Shown: positions 1-6,953, counted from the stretch's first letter. The stretch is 8,575 nucleotides of DNA from DAIDKA01 sp035943195 (GCA_035943195.1 DASZCK010000120.1:1-8575); one strand, 5' to 3'. The notes: generated by a model not told the origin, from the letters alone. Numbers and translations: made by a program.

Positions 1-780
1 CTCGACTACTACGTGCACGGCGGCGATGGCTCGCTGATCCAGGCGGCGACCATGGCGCACATCACCACCAGCACCGTGCCGGAGTCCATCAACCACTTCC
101 AGCAGCTCAATGCCGCGACCATCTCCGGAGCGCCCGGGGTCTCGCAGGCCACGGCGCTGAAATTCCTGCGCGACACGCTGCAGGAAATTGCGCCATCCGG
201 CTACACCGCCGACTACTCCGGGCAGTCACGCCAGTTCATGCTGGGCTCCGGGAGTTTCGCGGTGACGCTGTTCTTTGCCCTGATCATCGTCTACCTGGCG
301 CTTGCCGCGCAGTTCGAGAGCTTCCGCGACCCGGCGGTGATTCTGGTGTCCGTGCCCATGGCGCTGTTCGGCGCCATGCTGTTCATCAACACCGGTGTCT
401 CCACCTTGAACATCTATACGCAGGTGGGCCTGGTGACGCTGCTCGGCCTCATCAGCAAGCACGGCATTCTCATCGTGCAGTTCGCCAATGAATTGCAGAA
501 AACCGGGCGCACCAAAATGCAGGCCATCGTGGAGGCCGCCTCGGTGCGGCTGCGACCCATCGTCATGACCACGGCCGCCATGGTGCTGGGCGTGGTGCCA
601 CTCGTGATCGCCTCCGGCGCCGGTGCCGCGGGGCGCCGCTCCATGGGTATCGTGCTGTTCACGGGACTGTCGATCGGCACCCTGTTCACGCTCTTTGTAG
701 TGCCCGCCATGTACGTCCTGCTGGGCGCGCAGCACCGACACAACGGTGGGGCGCCGAAGCTGGATACGCACGCTTTGTAA
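1..780 (+). CDS. RND multidrug efflux pump, inner-membrane subunit (C-terminal part)
   Basis: This is the last 259 residues of an RND transporter; the frame is open to the left edge, so about three quarters of a usual ~1,030-residue protein lies outside. Such pumps are trimeric inner-membrane proton antiporters that work with a periplasmic adaptor and an outer-membrane channel. The visible part holds the end of the periplasmic porter domain and transmembrane helices 8-12. Family signatures include YLALAAQFES followed by SVPMALFGA, and GLISKHGILIVQFANE. The lysine of ISKHG (codon 457-459) matches AcrB K940, and the arginine of RLRP (codon 553-555) matches AcrB R971; both belong to the proton relay. 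The end has the typical GAGAAGRRSMG stretch and final helix FVVPAMYVLL. KHG in place of KNA suggests a MexI/MexW-like branch. Its substrate cannot be told. The next gene starts 101 bp later. Confidence 0.93.
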   Translation, partial: LDYYVHGGDGSLIQAATMAHITTSTVPESINHFQQLNAATISGAPGVSQATALKFLRDTLQEIAPSGYTADYSGQSRQFMLGSGSFAVTLFFALIIVYLALAAQFESFRDPAVILVSVPMALFGAMLFINTGVSTLNIYTQVGLVTLLGLISKHGILIVQFANELQKTGRTKMQAIVEAASVRLRPIVMTTAAMVLGVVPLVIASGAGAAGRRSMGIVLFTGLSIGTLFTLFVVPAMYVLLGAQHRHNGGAPKLDTHAL

Positions 781-866
781 TCAACCGGTTACACGATTCT
801 TCTAACATTCTAGTCAGGATGAGGGGAATCCGCCCTTGAGTTGCACGGGGCGGGCCCCATATGCCC

Positions 867-875
867 TTGGAGGAG
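867..875 (+). promoter_or_regulatory. Ribosome binding site deciding the start at 882
   Basis: TTGGAGGAG lies 6 nt before ATG 882. An in-frame ATG at 861 has no such site and would put extra residues in front of a clean signal peptide, so 882 is the better start. Confidence 0.8.
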
Positions 876-881
876 ATTTTC

Positions 882-1709
882 ATGACTAACCGTCTTCGCC
901 TCCCGTTACTCGTCGTCCTTGCCTTGGGGCTGGCCGGGGCCGCAGCTGCGGCCACCGACGCGACACCGCATGAGATCTATGAGGCTGCGCAATCCGGACA
1001 TCTGGCCGAGGCGCAGCAGATGATCAATCAGGTGCTGCAGGACCACCCGCAGAATGCCAAGGCGCATTTCATCGCGGCTGAACTTGATGCCCGCATTGGC
1101 GATCTCGCCGCCGCGCGCCAGCAGCTCGCGACCGCCAAGCAGCTGGATCCAACAAATTCCTTTGCGCAGGCGTCGGCGCTGAATGCTCTGCAGCGGCAGC
1201 TGACCGGCATGACCGGCGTGACCCCGAGCACCGCAGTGCCTGGATTCACCCCGGTCGTGCGCCATTCCTCGGTATCCTGGGGCCTGATCCTGGTGCTGGC
1301 GATCGGCGGCTTCGTGCTGTTCAGCATCCTGCGCAGTCGCTCACGCGCCTATGGCCAGGGCTCTGGGCCGGGGCTGCTGCCGCCGGGAAATCCCGGCCTG
1401 CAATCCGGTTATGGCTATGGTCCCGGCTATCCGCCACCGGGCGGCTCGGGACTGATGGGAAATCTCGCCAGTGGTCTCGCGATTGGCGCAGGGGTCGCGG
1501 CCGGCGAGGAACTGATCCGCCATGTCATCGATGGCAACAACCCCGGTAACCAGACCGCGGCCGACCTGCGCGACGCGCCGCAGAACCAGGACATGGGTGG
1601 CGCCGACTTCGGCACTCAGGACGGGAGTTCCTGGGGCAATGACAGCAGCGGCGGGGACTCCGGTGGCTGGGGTGGTGACAGCGGTGGCGGCGGCGGCGAC
1701 TGGACCTGA
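882..1709 (+). CDS. Exported TPR-repeat protein with Gly/Asp-rich tail
   Basis: The product has 275 residues and unknown function. Residues 1-24 form a signal peptide: a basic start (MTNRLR), a Leu/Val/Ala core and an Ala-rich cleavage region. Residues ~28-90 read as two TPR-like helical hairpins, with alternating small and large residues, a Pro at the repeat end (DHPQNAKAHF) and a second unit ending in QLDP. This is a likely protein-protein interaction module. A clear transmembrane helix follows at ~132-150 (SWGLILVLAIGGFVLFSIL), then a basic RSRSR patch, a Gly/Pro/Tyr-rich linker (160-190) and a weakly hydrophobic Gly/Ala stretch (193-208). The last ~40 residues are almost only Gly, Asp, Ser and Trp. 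If the first helix is cleaved, the TPR part is periplasmic and the basic linker cytoplasmic. This fits an envelope scaffold, but that is inference. uppP follows 37 bp later. Confidence 0.85.
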   Translation: MTNRLRLPLLVVLALGLAGAAAAATDATPHEIYEAAQSGHLAEAQQMINQVLQDHPQNAKAHFIAAELDARIGDLAAARQQLATAKQLDPTNSFAQASALNALQRQLTGMTGVTPSTAVPGFTPVVRHSSVSWGLILVLAIGGFVLFSILRSRSRAYGQGSGPGLLPPGNPGLQSGYGYGPGYPPPGGSGLMGNLASGLAIGAGVAAGEELIRHVIDGNNPGNQTAADLRDAPQNQDMGGADFGTQDGSSWGNDSSGGDSGGWGGDSGGGGGDWT

Positions 1710-1746
1710 GCCGGTAATTTTCAGCGAAGCCGATTAGACTGTCGGC

Positions 1747-2613
1747 ATGACATTCCTCCAAGTCGCAGTCCTTGCCATCGTGCAGGGCCTCGCCGAACTG
1801 TTGCCCGTGTCCAGCTCCGCCCATGTGGTGGTGGCGGAGAAGCTCATGGGACTGGATCCCACGGCGCCCGCCAGTACTTTGCTGCTGGTGATGCTGCACA
1901 CCGGCACCATGTTCGCGGTCATCGTGTATTTCTGGCGCCGTTGGCGCGCGACCTACTTTTCGAGCATGGCGCAGTTCAAACGCACGGCTCTGCAGGTGAT
2001 CATCGCCACGGCATTGACCGGCATCATCGGTGAGGGCTTGCAGCTGTTGATCCAGAAGCTCGTTTTCCCGGGCGTGCGTGGCGCGCAGATCGAGGATCTG
2101 TTCGGTCATCTAGAATGGATCGCACCGGCGCTGGCGGTCGGCGGAATTCTGATCCTGATTGCCGGCCTGGGTACCGGCCGCGCGCGGCGTATGACAGCCG
2201 AACACGTCGAGCTCGACACCCGGCAGGCCACCATCATCGGGGCCGTGCAGGGCTTGTCTCTGCCATTTCGTGGCTTCTCCCGCTCCGGTGCCACCATCTC
2301 AGCCGGCATGTTGAGCGGCGTGGCGAAGGCCGCCGCCGAGAACTTCAGTTTTGCGCTGGCCGTGGTCCTCACCCCGGTCGTCGTGGCGCGTGAAGTCTGG
2401 CGGCTGCTGCGCGCCGAGCATGGCGGTGGCATGGCGGCGCTGCATCTTGCCGCGGCTCCCAGTCTCGCGGGTGTGGTGCTGTCCTTCGTGGCGGGACTCG
2501 TCGCCTTGAAATGGCTGAGCGGCTGGCTTGAAAACGGTCGCTGGTACCTGTTCGGAATCTACTGTCTGATCGCCGCAGCCGCCGTCGGCGGTTTGTACTT
2601 CGCCGGTTACTGA
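1747..2613 (+). CDS. uppP: Undecaprenyl-diphosphate phosphatase (UppP/BacA family)
   Basis: The 288-residue polytopic membrane protein is close to the family's usual ~270. UppP removes one phosphate from undecaprenyl diphosphate to recycle the lipid carrier for peptidoglycan and other envelope polymers; extra copies can raise bacitracin resistance. Both family motifs are present. Near the N terminus is QGLAELLPVSSSAH (13-26), with the catalytic-site Glu (E17), Ser cluster and His (H26). The second, at 168-185, is QGLSLPFRGFSRSGATIS, with R179 matching the essential Arg of E. coli BacA (R174). LHTGTMFAVIVYF (50-62) is the usual segment after the first motif. The second motif reads P-F-R-G-F-S-R-S-G where most members have P-G-(T/I)-S-R-S-G, so this is a variant branch. 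There is no strong ribosome binding site before ATG 1747. The oxygenase gene follows 9 bp after the stop. Confidence 0.92.
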   Translation: MTFLQVAVLAIVQGLAELLPVSSSAHVVVAEKLMGLDPTAPASTLLLVMLHTGTMFAVIVYFWRRWRATYFSSMAQFKRTALQVIIATALTGIIGEGLQLLIQKLVFPGVRGAQIEDLFGHLEWIAPALAVGGILILIAGLGTGRARRMTAEHVELDTRQATIIGAVQGLSLPFRGFSRSGATISAGMLSGVAKAAAENFSFALAVVLTPVVVAREVWRLLRAEHGGGMAALHLAAAPSLAGVVLSFVAGLVALKWLSGWLENGRWYLFGIYCLIAAAAVGGLYFAGY

Positions 2614-2622
2614 GCCACACCG

Positions 2623-3240
2623 ATGGCCACCCGGGCGTATTTTCCGACCCTGGTGTACACGGCGGCGCTGCAGAAGCGCGGCACCTCTGCATTCAATGAA
2701 CGGCTGCTGCGCGAATGTCGGCAGCTGCGGGTGGATGATGTGGCGGGTCGCAAGTGGTCGCGCCACAACTATCCCGGCGGCTACACCTCGTACGGCTCGC
2801 AGCACCGCCTGTATGAGATCTCTCCGACCTTTGAAGCTTTAAGAAAACTGCTGCTGCCGCATGTGGCGGCTTTCGCGCGCAACGTCGATTGGGATCTGCG
2901 TGCGCGGCCCCTCACGATGACGGACTGCTGGGTCAACATCATGCCGCGTGGGATCGTCCACAGCCTGCACCTGCATCCGCTGTCGACCCTGAGCGGCACC
3001 TACTATGTGCAGATTCCAGCTGGCGCTCCGGGCATCAAGTTCGAGGATCCGCGCCTCGAGCGTTTCATGGCCGCGCCGCCACGCAAGGCCTCATGCAAAG
3101 AACAGAATCGTCAGTGGGTGACAGTGCCGGCGGTGCCGGGCCAGGTGGTGTTGTTTGAAAGCTGGCTGCGTCATGAAGTGACGGCCAATGCACGGCGCCA
3201 GGAGCGCATCAGCATCAGCTTCAATTTCAACTGGTTCTAA
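2623..3240 (+). CDS. Putative 2OG-Fe(II) oxygenase, TIGR02466-like
   Basis: The product is a 205-residue soluble protein without signal peptide. It resembles the TIGR02466 family, regarded as 2-oxoglutarate and Fe(II)-dependent dioxygenases with no known substrate. What points to this is WVNIMPRG (103-110), HSLHLHPLSTLSGTYYVQ (113-130) with candidate metal-binding H113, H116 and H118, KFEDPR (139-144), GQVVLFESWLRHEV (173-186) with candidate distal ligand H184, and ERISISFNFNWF (194-205), where R195 would bind the 2-oxoglutarate carboxylate. Assignment of individual residues is inference from the double-stranded beta-helix pattern. ATG 2623 lies 9 bp after the uppP stop, with no strong ribosome binding site, so translation may be coupled to uppP. 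The neighbour hints at envelope or lipid-linked chemistry, but nothing in the sequence proves that. Confidence 0.8.
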   Translation: MATRAYFPTLVYTAALQKRGTSAFNERLLRECRQLRVDDVAGRKWSRHNYPGGYTSYGSQHRLYEISPTFEALRKLLLPHVAAFARNVDWDLRARPLTMTDCWVNIMPRGIVHSLHLHPLSTLSGTYYVQIPAGAPGIKFEDPRLERFMAAPPRKASCKEQNRQWVTVPAVPGQVVLFESWLRHEVTANARRQERISISFNFNWF

Positions 3241-3354
3241 CCATAATGCACCGTTACACCATAATCCGTCCGACACGCCCGCTATTGTCAACTCAACAGC
3301 TGTAGGACTGAATCCGATCCCGGCCGTTGCCTGAGCGGAGTTATCATCTTCCGC

Positions 3355-3360
3355 AAGGGA
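3355..3360 (+). promoter_or_regulatory. Ribosome binding site for the small exported protein
   Basis: AAGGGA lies 7 nt before ATG 3368 and only 4 nt before the in-frame GTG at 3365. The spacing favours the ATG. Confidence 0.5.
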
Positions 3361-3367
3361 TAACGTG

Positions 3368-3832
3368 ATGATCGGTGTCACTAGAATGCGGATGTTTGAA
3401 GGGCTCATCCTGGCGAGTGCCGGGATGCTTGCGGCCGCCGCCGCCGACGCCGGTCCGGAAATCACCTTCTATCTCACCGTGCCGCTGGGTGGCACTTCAA
3501 CCGGACATGTACTGGGACTGCGCTTGGATCGAGCGGCCGCGCCACCATCGGTGCGCGTCATCACGCCGGACTCGCCGCTGAATCGCCGCGCGTGGCTGGA
3601 CCTGCAGCTGGGAGCCGATCGCGCCTTGCGCCTGGATCTTGATCGCCGGCTCACCTGGGACATCAACCGCCAGCAGTGGCGCGATTCAACCAAGCCCGCG
3701 ACGTTCGCGCTGCGTCTGCCGACGCCGGCCAAATCAGCCGCGGAGCGCGCCGCGCGCGCGACGAACACCCTCGAGCCACTCAAGGATCTGCCGAGGAAAC
3801 CAGTGGTGAAATCGCTCGCGATCGAACCCTGA
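3368..3832 (+). CDS. Small exported protein of unknown function
   Basis: The product has 154 residues. I do not recognise a family. The start reads as a signal peptide: MIGVTRMRMFEG, then a hydrophobic stretch ending in an Ala run (LAAAAADA) at about residue 27. The mature part opens with a beta-like segment (PEITFYLTVPLGG) and continues with basic/acidic stretches (LRLDLDRRLTWDINRQQW). The tail is rich in Ala, Arg and Lys. Codons strongly prefer G or C in the third position up to the overlap, which supports a real gene. ATG 3386 is a second possible start that would still leave a signal peptide. The final 99 bp overlap the end of the hydrolase gene on the other strand. There is no detectable TM segment after the signal peptide, so the product is probably periplasmic. 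Confidence 0.65.
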   Translation: MIGVTRMRMFEGLILASAGMLAAAAADAGPEITFYLTVPLGGTSTGHVLGLRLDRAAAPPSVRVITPDSPLNRRAWLDLQLGADRALRLDLDRRLTWDINRQQWRDSTKPATFALRLPTPAKSAAERAARATNTLEPLKDLPRKPVVKSLAIEP

Positions 3833-4600
3833 AGGATCCTGTGCCGGCGCAAATCCGGGATGGTGCATGTGCGCCGGGAACGGGCTAAGGAAGGAGAAGT
3901 GTCCCGCATTGGGCACGGTGCGGATGCTGACGCGGGCGGGATCCGCCACGCCGGCGAGTGCGGCACGAACCTCGGCATCCGGTGTCAGGACATCATGCTC
4001 GGCGGTGAAGGCGAGTATGGGAGCGCTGACCGCGGCCAACGAGTGCGGCGCGAGGAAGGGCCCACAGGCCGGCGCCATCACCACCAGCGCGCCGATCCGT
4101 TCGTCGTGGGGTACCGGTATGGGTTGGCGCGAACGCGACCAGGGTTGGCCACCGGCCACACTGAGCACGGTATAGCCCCCCAGGGAGTGACCGATCGCAG
4201 TCACCGGTTCTGCGGCGAGTGCGGCGGCGAGGGTGGCATCGGCGCTCAGGGCATCCAGCAAGGCGATCAACTGTCGCGGACGCTCGCGAAAAATCCGCGG
4301 TGAGTCCGCCAGATCGTTGTCGCCCAGACTGTTGCCGGGATGTTTCGGCAGAGCCACGATGAAGCCATGGCGCGCCAGCAGCAGGCTCAAGGTGCGATAC
4401 AGGAGCGGGGAGCCGCCGCTGCCATGGGAGATCGCCACCAGTGGAAAACGACCCGGCGCGAGCGCTGCATCGACGCTGACATCGAGTGCGTAGGGACCGA
4501 AGGACGTGGGGCGGGAAGCCGCCTCGCATGGGTAGTGCAGCAGCGCCGTCAAACCCTGGGTGTCACCCGCAACGACGAATTCACGCGCGCCCACAAACAT
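3734..4600 (-). CDS. Alpha/beta hydrolase, dienelactone hydrolase-like
   Basis: The product has 288 residues with an alpha/beta-hydrolase fold, close to the predicted dienelactone hydrolase group (COG4188-like). The catalytic triad can be placed: nucleophile S139 in GHSLGG (137-142), acid D203 in AEHD (200-203) and H234 in NAGHFSF (231-237). HGSGG (59-63) after the strand FPLVAISHG would form the oxyanion hole. The tail has the DPSGFDR (255-261) and ILEWLE (272-277) segments usual after the His in this group. An ester or lactone hydrolase is likely, but the substrate is unknown. No signal peptide is seen, so it is probably cytoplasmic. I chose ATG 4600 because AGGGA lies 7 nt upstream and the protein then begins with the first beta strand. 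The frame stays open to 4789, but that extension does not look like protein and runs through the divergent promoter region. The gene is transcribed away from the chemoreceptor gene. Confidence 0.88.
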   Translation of the reverse strand: MFVGAREFVVAGDTQGLTALLHYPCEAASRPTSFGPYALDVSVDAALAPGRFPLVAISHGSGGSPLLYRTLSLLLARHGFIVALPKHPGNSLGDNDLADSPRIFRERPRQLIALLDALSADATLAAALAAEPVTAIGHSLGGYTVLSVAGGQPWSRSRQPIPVPHDERIGALVVMAPACGPFLAPHSLAAVSAPILAFTAEHDVLTPDAEVRAALAGVADPARVSIRTVPNAGHFSFLSPFPAHMHHPGFAPAQDPSGFDRERFHHWFPRQILEWLEGVRRARGALRG

Positions 4601-4607
4601 GACTGTG

Positions 4608-4612
4608 TCCCT
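4608..4612 (-). promoter_or_regulatory. Ribosome binding site for the hydrolase start at 4600
   Basis: On the minus strand AGGGA lies 7 nt before ATG 4600. The alternative in-frame ATG at 4627 has no comparable site. Confidence 0.55.
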
Positions 4613-4626
4613 GATTCTGCCAAGCA

Positions 4627-4641
4627 TGCTGCAATGCAGCA
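4627..4641. promoter_or_regulatory. Perfect 15-nt palindrome, candidate operator
   Basis: TGCTGCA and TGCAGCA are exact inverted copies around a single A (4634). The site sits 26 nt before the hydrolase start codon in the divergent hydrolase/chemoreceptor intergenic region, where a repressor of the hydrolase gene could bind. No transcription factor gene is present next to it. Function is inference. Confidence 0.3.
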
Positions 4642-4714
4642 GGACTTGGATCACTCTTTTACGAAGGTGCCGGCGGTTGCCCGGACATATCTTGTGAACC
4701 GCGTGCTGGGTCGC

Positions 4715-4741
4715 TTCAGATTGGTGTCGGATGAACGATAA
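4715..4741 (+). promoter_or_regulatory. Candidate sigma-28 (FliA) promoter for the chemoreceptor
   Basis: TTCAGATT, then 11 nt, then AACGATAA. Against the enterobacterial FliA consensus TAAAGTTT-N11-GCCGATAA this gives 5/8 and 6/8 matches with exact spacing. The site ends 49 nt before ATG 4791, a normal distance. Chemoreceptor genes are often under FliA control, so the position fits. Confidence 0.45.
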
Positions 4742-4790
4742 GGATAGCTGAGAAGCAGCGTTCGCCCCTGCACACGGACATAGTGCCACG

Positions 4791-6944
4791 ATGCAACTGA
4801 ATCAGACCGCTACGTCGAACGAATACATCGTGCGCGAAGGCGCGCTGCTGGTTTCCGTTACCGACGTCAACGGCAAGATCCTGGCCGTCAGTCCCGAATT
4901 CATCCAGACCACGGGATTCAGCAACGACGAACTCATCGGCAAGGATCATGGGGCCCTGCGCCATCCGGATACGCCGGAGGCCGTCTATGAGGACCTGTGG
5001 AAGTCACTGCGCGCGGGCCGACCCTGGACCGGGTTGATGAAGAACCGTCGCAAGAATGGGGACTACTATTGGGACATCGCCAGCGTCACGCCGCTTATTG
5101 AAGGCGGCGTGCATACCGGCTTCATGACCATGCGCACCAAGCCTTCAGCGCAGCAGATCCGCGAGGCCGCGGAGCTGTTCCAGAAACTGCGCGATGGCTC
5201 GGACAAGAGCCTGCGGCTGTCGGAGGGTCGCCAGGTCCGCACCAATTGGCGCCAAACCCTGAACCCGCTGCGCAACCTTTCGGATCCTGCGCAGCGCTGG
5301 CTCGATACCGTATTCGGTGTCGTGGTGCTGACCGTGGCCGCGGCACTGCTGGTGATGCCGGAGCTGACCGGCGGAGCGCAGCTGCGCATGGCGGTGGCCA
5401 TGCTGCTCATACTGCGCTGCGCGTTGTGGGTGGCGCGGGTCCTGCTTACCGCCCAGCGTCGCCGGGAAGTGACCGAAGATACCGTGTCGTTCATCCGGGA
5501 TCTCGCCGCGGGGCATTTCCACACCACCTTCAAATCCGCCAGCAAGCACAAGGCCGGAGAGGTGCAGCGTGCCTTGCTGACGTTGCGCATCAAGATGGGC
5601 TACCAGATTGCCGAGGAGCGGCGCAAGGCTTCCCTGCAGCGCCAGGCGCTGGACGGCGCCAGCGCCAGCCTCATGCTGGCCGATGAGAATCAGCGCATTG
5701 TGTACGCCAATGCCGCGGCCAACCGGATGTTCCGCGAGGCGGAGGCGGATTTCCGTCGGGATCTGCCCGGCTTCCAGGCCGACAAGGTCATCGGCTCGGA
5801 CATCGATGTCTTCCACCAGAACTCCACTCACCAGCATCAGGCCGTCACCGACCTGAAGACGGCACTCACCTCGGACATCCGCCTCGGCGGCCGCGCGCTG
5901 CGGGTGGTGACCACACCCGTGTTCGACAGCGACGGGCGGCGCATGGGCACTACCGTGGAATGGATCGACCGCACCCCCGAGGTGCGCGCTGAGGAGGAGG
6001 TCAACAACATCGTCTCGGCCGCGCATGCCGGGGATCTGGATCGGCGCGTCGACATCGAGGGCAAGTCCGGCTTCCTGCTGGTGCTCGCCCACGGCGTGAA
6101 CAAGATGGTCGACAACATGGTCAAGGTGGTGCGCGAGGTGCAGGAGGCGGCCGGTGAAATCGGCCGCGCGGCCAGTGAGATCTCGGACGGCAATCTGGGC
6201 CTGTCGGAGCGCACCCAGGAGCAGTCCTCGGCACTCGAGGCCACGGCCGCTTCCATGGAAGAGATGACCAGCACCGTCAAGCAGAATGCCGACAATGCCA
6301 GCCAAGCCAATCAGCTGGCGGTTGCCGCGCGCAACCAGGCGGAGAAGGGTGGTGTCATCGTCGGCAAGGCCGTGGATGCCATGTCGGAGATGAATGTCGC
6401 CGCGCAGCGCATCGCCGACATCATCAGCACCATCGACGAAATCGCCTTTCAGACCAACCTGCTGGCGCTCAACGCCGCGGTCGAAGCGGCCCGCGCCGGC
6501 GAACAGGGCCGCGGCTTCGCGGTGGTGGCCGCCGAGGTGCGCAATCTCGCGAGCCGTTCCGCCGTCGCCGCCAAGGAGATCAAGGGCCTCATCCATGACA
6601 GCGTGCGCAAGGTTGGTGACTGTTCGACGCTGGTCACCCAATCCGGTTCGACCCTCAACGACATCCTGGTGTCGGTGAAGAAGGTGGCCGACATCGTGGG
6701 CGAGATTGCGGCGGCCTCGCGCGAGCAGTCCGCGGGCATCGATCAGGTCAACGAGGCGGTCATGCAGATGGACGGTATGACGCAGCAGAATGCCGCACTG
6801 ATCGAGGAGGCCTCGGCGGCCTCCGGAGCCATGGCCGATCAGGCCAACCGACTGGTTGAAACCATGTCGACCTATCGGCTCGGCAATCCGGTGGGCGGCG
6901 CGGACCCGGCAGGCCGGCCCTCGAAAGTACGCTTCGTCGCCTAG
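4791..6944 (+). CDS. Aer-like methyl-accepting chemotaxis protein with two PAS domains
   Basis: This 717-residue receptor probably senses redox or energy state and controls CheA/CheW at the flagellar motor. Residues 1-120 form a PAS domain that aligns gap-free with E. coli Aer, including RHPD (57-60), W70, PW (78-79) and KNRRKNGD (84-91); Aer uses this region to bind FAD. Two transmembrane helices (~171-189 and ~197-219) joined by a very short loop form an Aer-style hairpin, leaving no periplasmic sensor. Next come a HAMP-like segment (~221-275), a second PAS (~283-395), another HAMP-like segment (~398-450) and the signalling domain. The hairpin tip IAFQTNLLALNAAVEAARAGEQGRGFAVVAAEVR is at ~551-584, and the spacing on both sides fits the 36-heptad class of Tsr. 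Likely methylation pairs are E477/Q478, E483/A484 and E490/E491. There is no NWETF-type C-terminal pentapeptide. An in-frame stop at 4749 leaves ATG 4791 as the only good start. Confidence 0.96.
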   Translation: MQLNQTATSNEYIVREGALLVSVTDVNGKILAVSPEFIQTTGFSNDELIGKDHGALRHPDTPEAVYEDLWKSLRAGRPWTGLMKNRRKNGDYYWDIASVTPLIEGGVHTGFMTMRTKPSAQQIREAAELFQKLRDGSDKSLRLSEGRQVRTNWRQTLNPLRNLSDPAQRWLDTVFGVVVLTVAAALLVMPELTGGAQLRMAVAMLLILRCALWVARVLLTAQRRREVTEDTVSFIRDLAAGHFHTTFKSASKHKAGEVQRALLTLRIKMGYQIAEERRKASLQRQALDGASASLMLADENQRIVYANAAANRMFREAEADFRRDLPGFQADKVIGSDIDVFHQNSTHQHQAVTDLKTALTSDIRLGGRALRVVTTPVFDSDGRRMGTTVEWIDRTPEVRAEEEVNNIVSAAHAGDLDRRVDIEGKSGFLLVLAHGVNKMVDNMVKVVREVQEAAGEIGRAASEISDGNLGLSERTQEQSSALEATAASMEEMTSTVKQNADNASQANQLAVAARNQAEKGGVIVGKAVDAMSEMNVAAQRIADIISTIDEIAFQTNLLALNAAVEAARAGEQGRGFAVVAAEVRNLASRSAVAAKEIKGLIHDSVRKVGDCSTLVTQSGSTLNDILVSVKKVADIVGEIAAASREQSAGIDQVNEAVMQMDGMTQQNAALIEEASAASGAMADQANRLVETMSTYRLGNPVGGADPAGRPSKVRFVA

Positions 6945-6953
6945 GCCGCGTCA

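Noticed and set aside
783..860. AACCGGTT palindrome and GGGG/CCCC arms after the RND gene as a terminator
   Set aside because: The arms are too short and no T run follows. No convincing terminator or promoter is seen in 781-866.
3285..3313. TTGTCA-N17-CTGAAT as a sigma-70 promoter for the exported protein gene
   Set aside because: The -35 matches 5/6 but the -10 only 3/6, too weak to call.
3860..4303. Plus-strand frame opposite the hydrolase
   Set aside because: No recognisable protein features. The minus strand has a complete catalytic triad here.
4601..4789. N-terminal extension of the hydrolase (63 more residues, open to 4789)
   Set aside because: The extension is not protein-like, has no ribosome binding site and would cover the whole intergenic region with its palindrome and promoter. 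ATG 4600 has a proper site.
5145..6641. Long open frame on the minus strand opposite the chemoreceptor
   Set aside because: It is rich in His, Gly and Arg as expected for the antisense of GC-rich codons, and has no recognisable domain. The plus-strand receptor explains the region fully.
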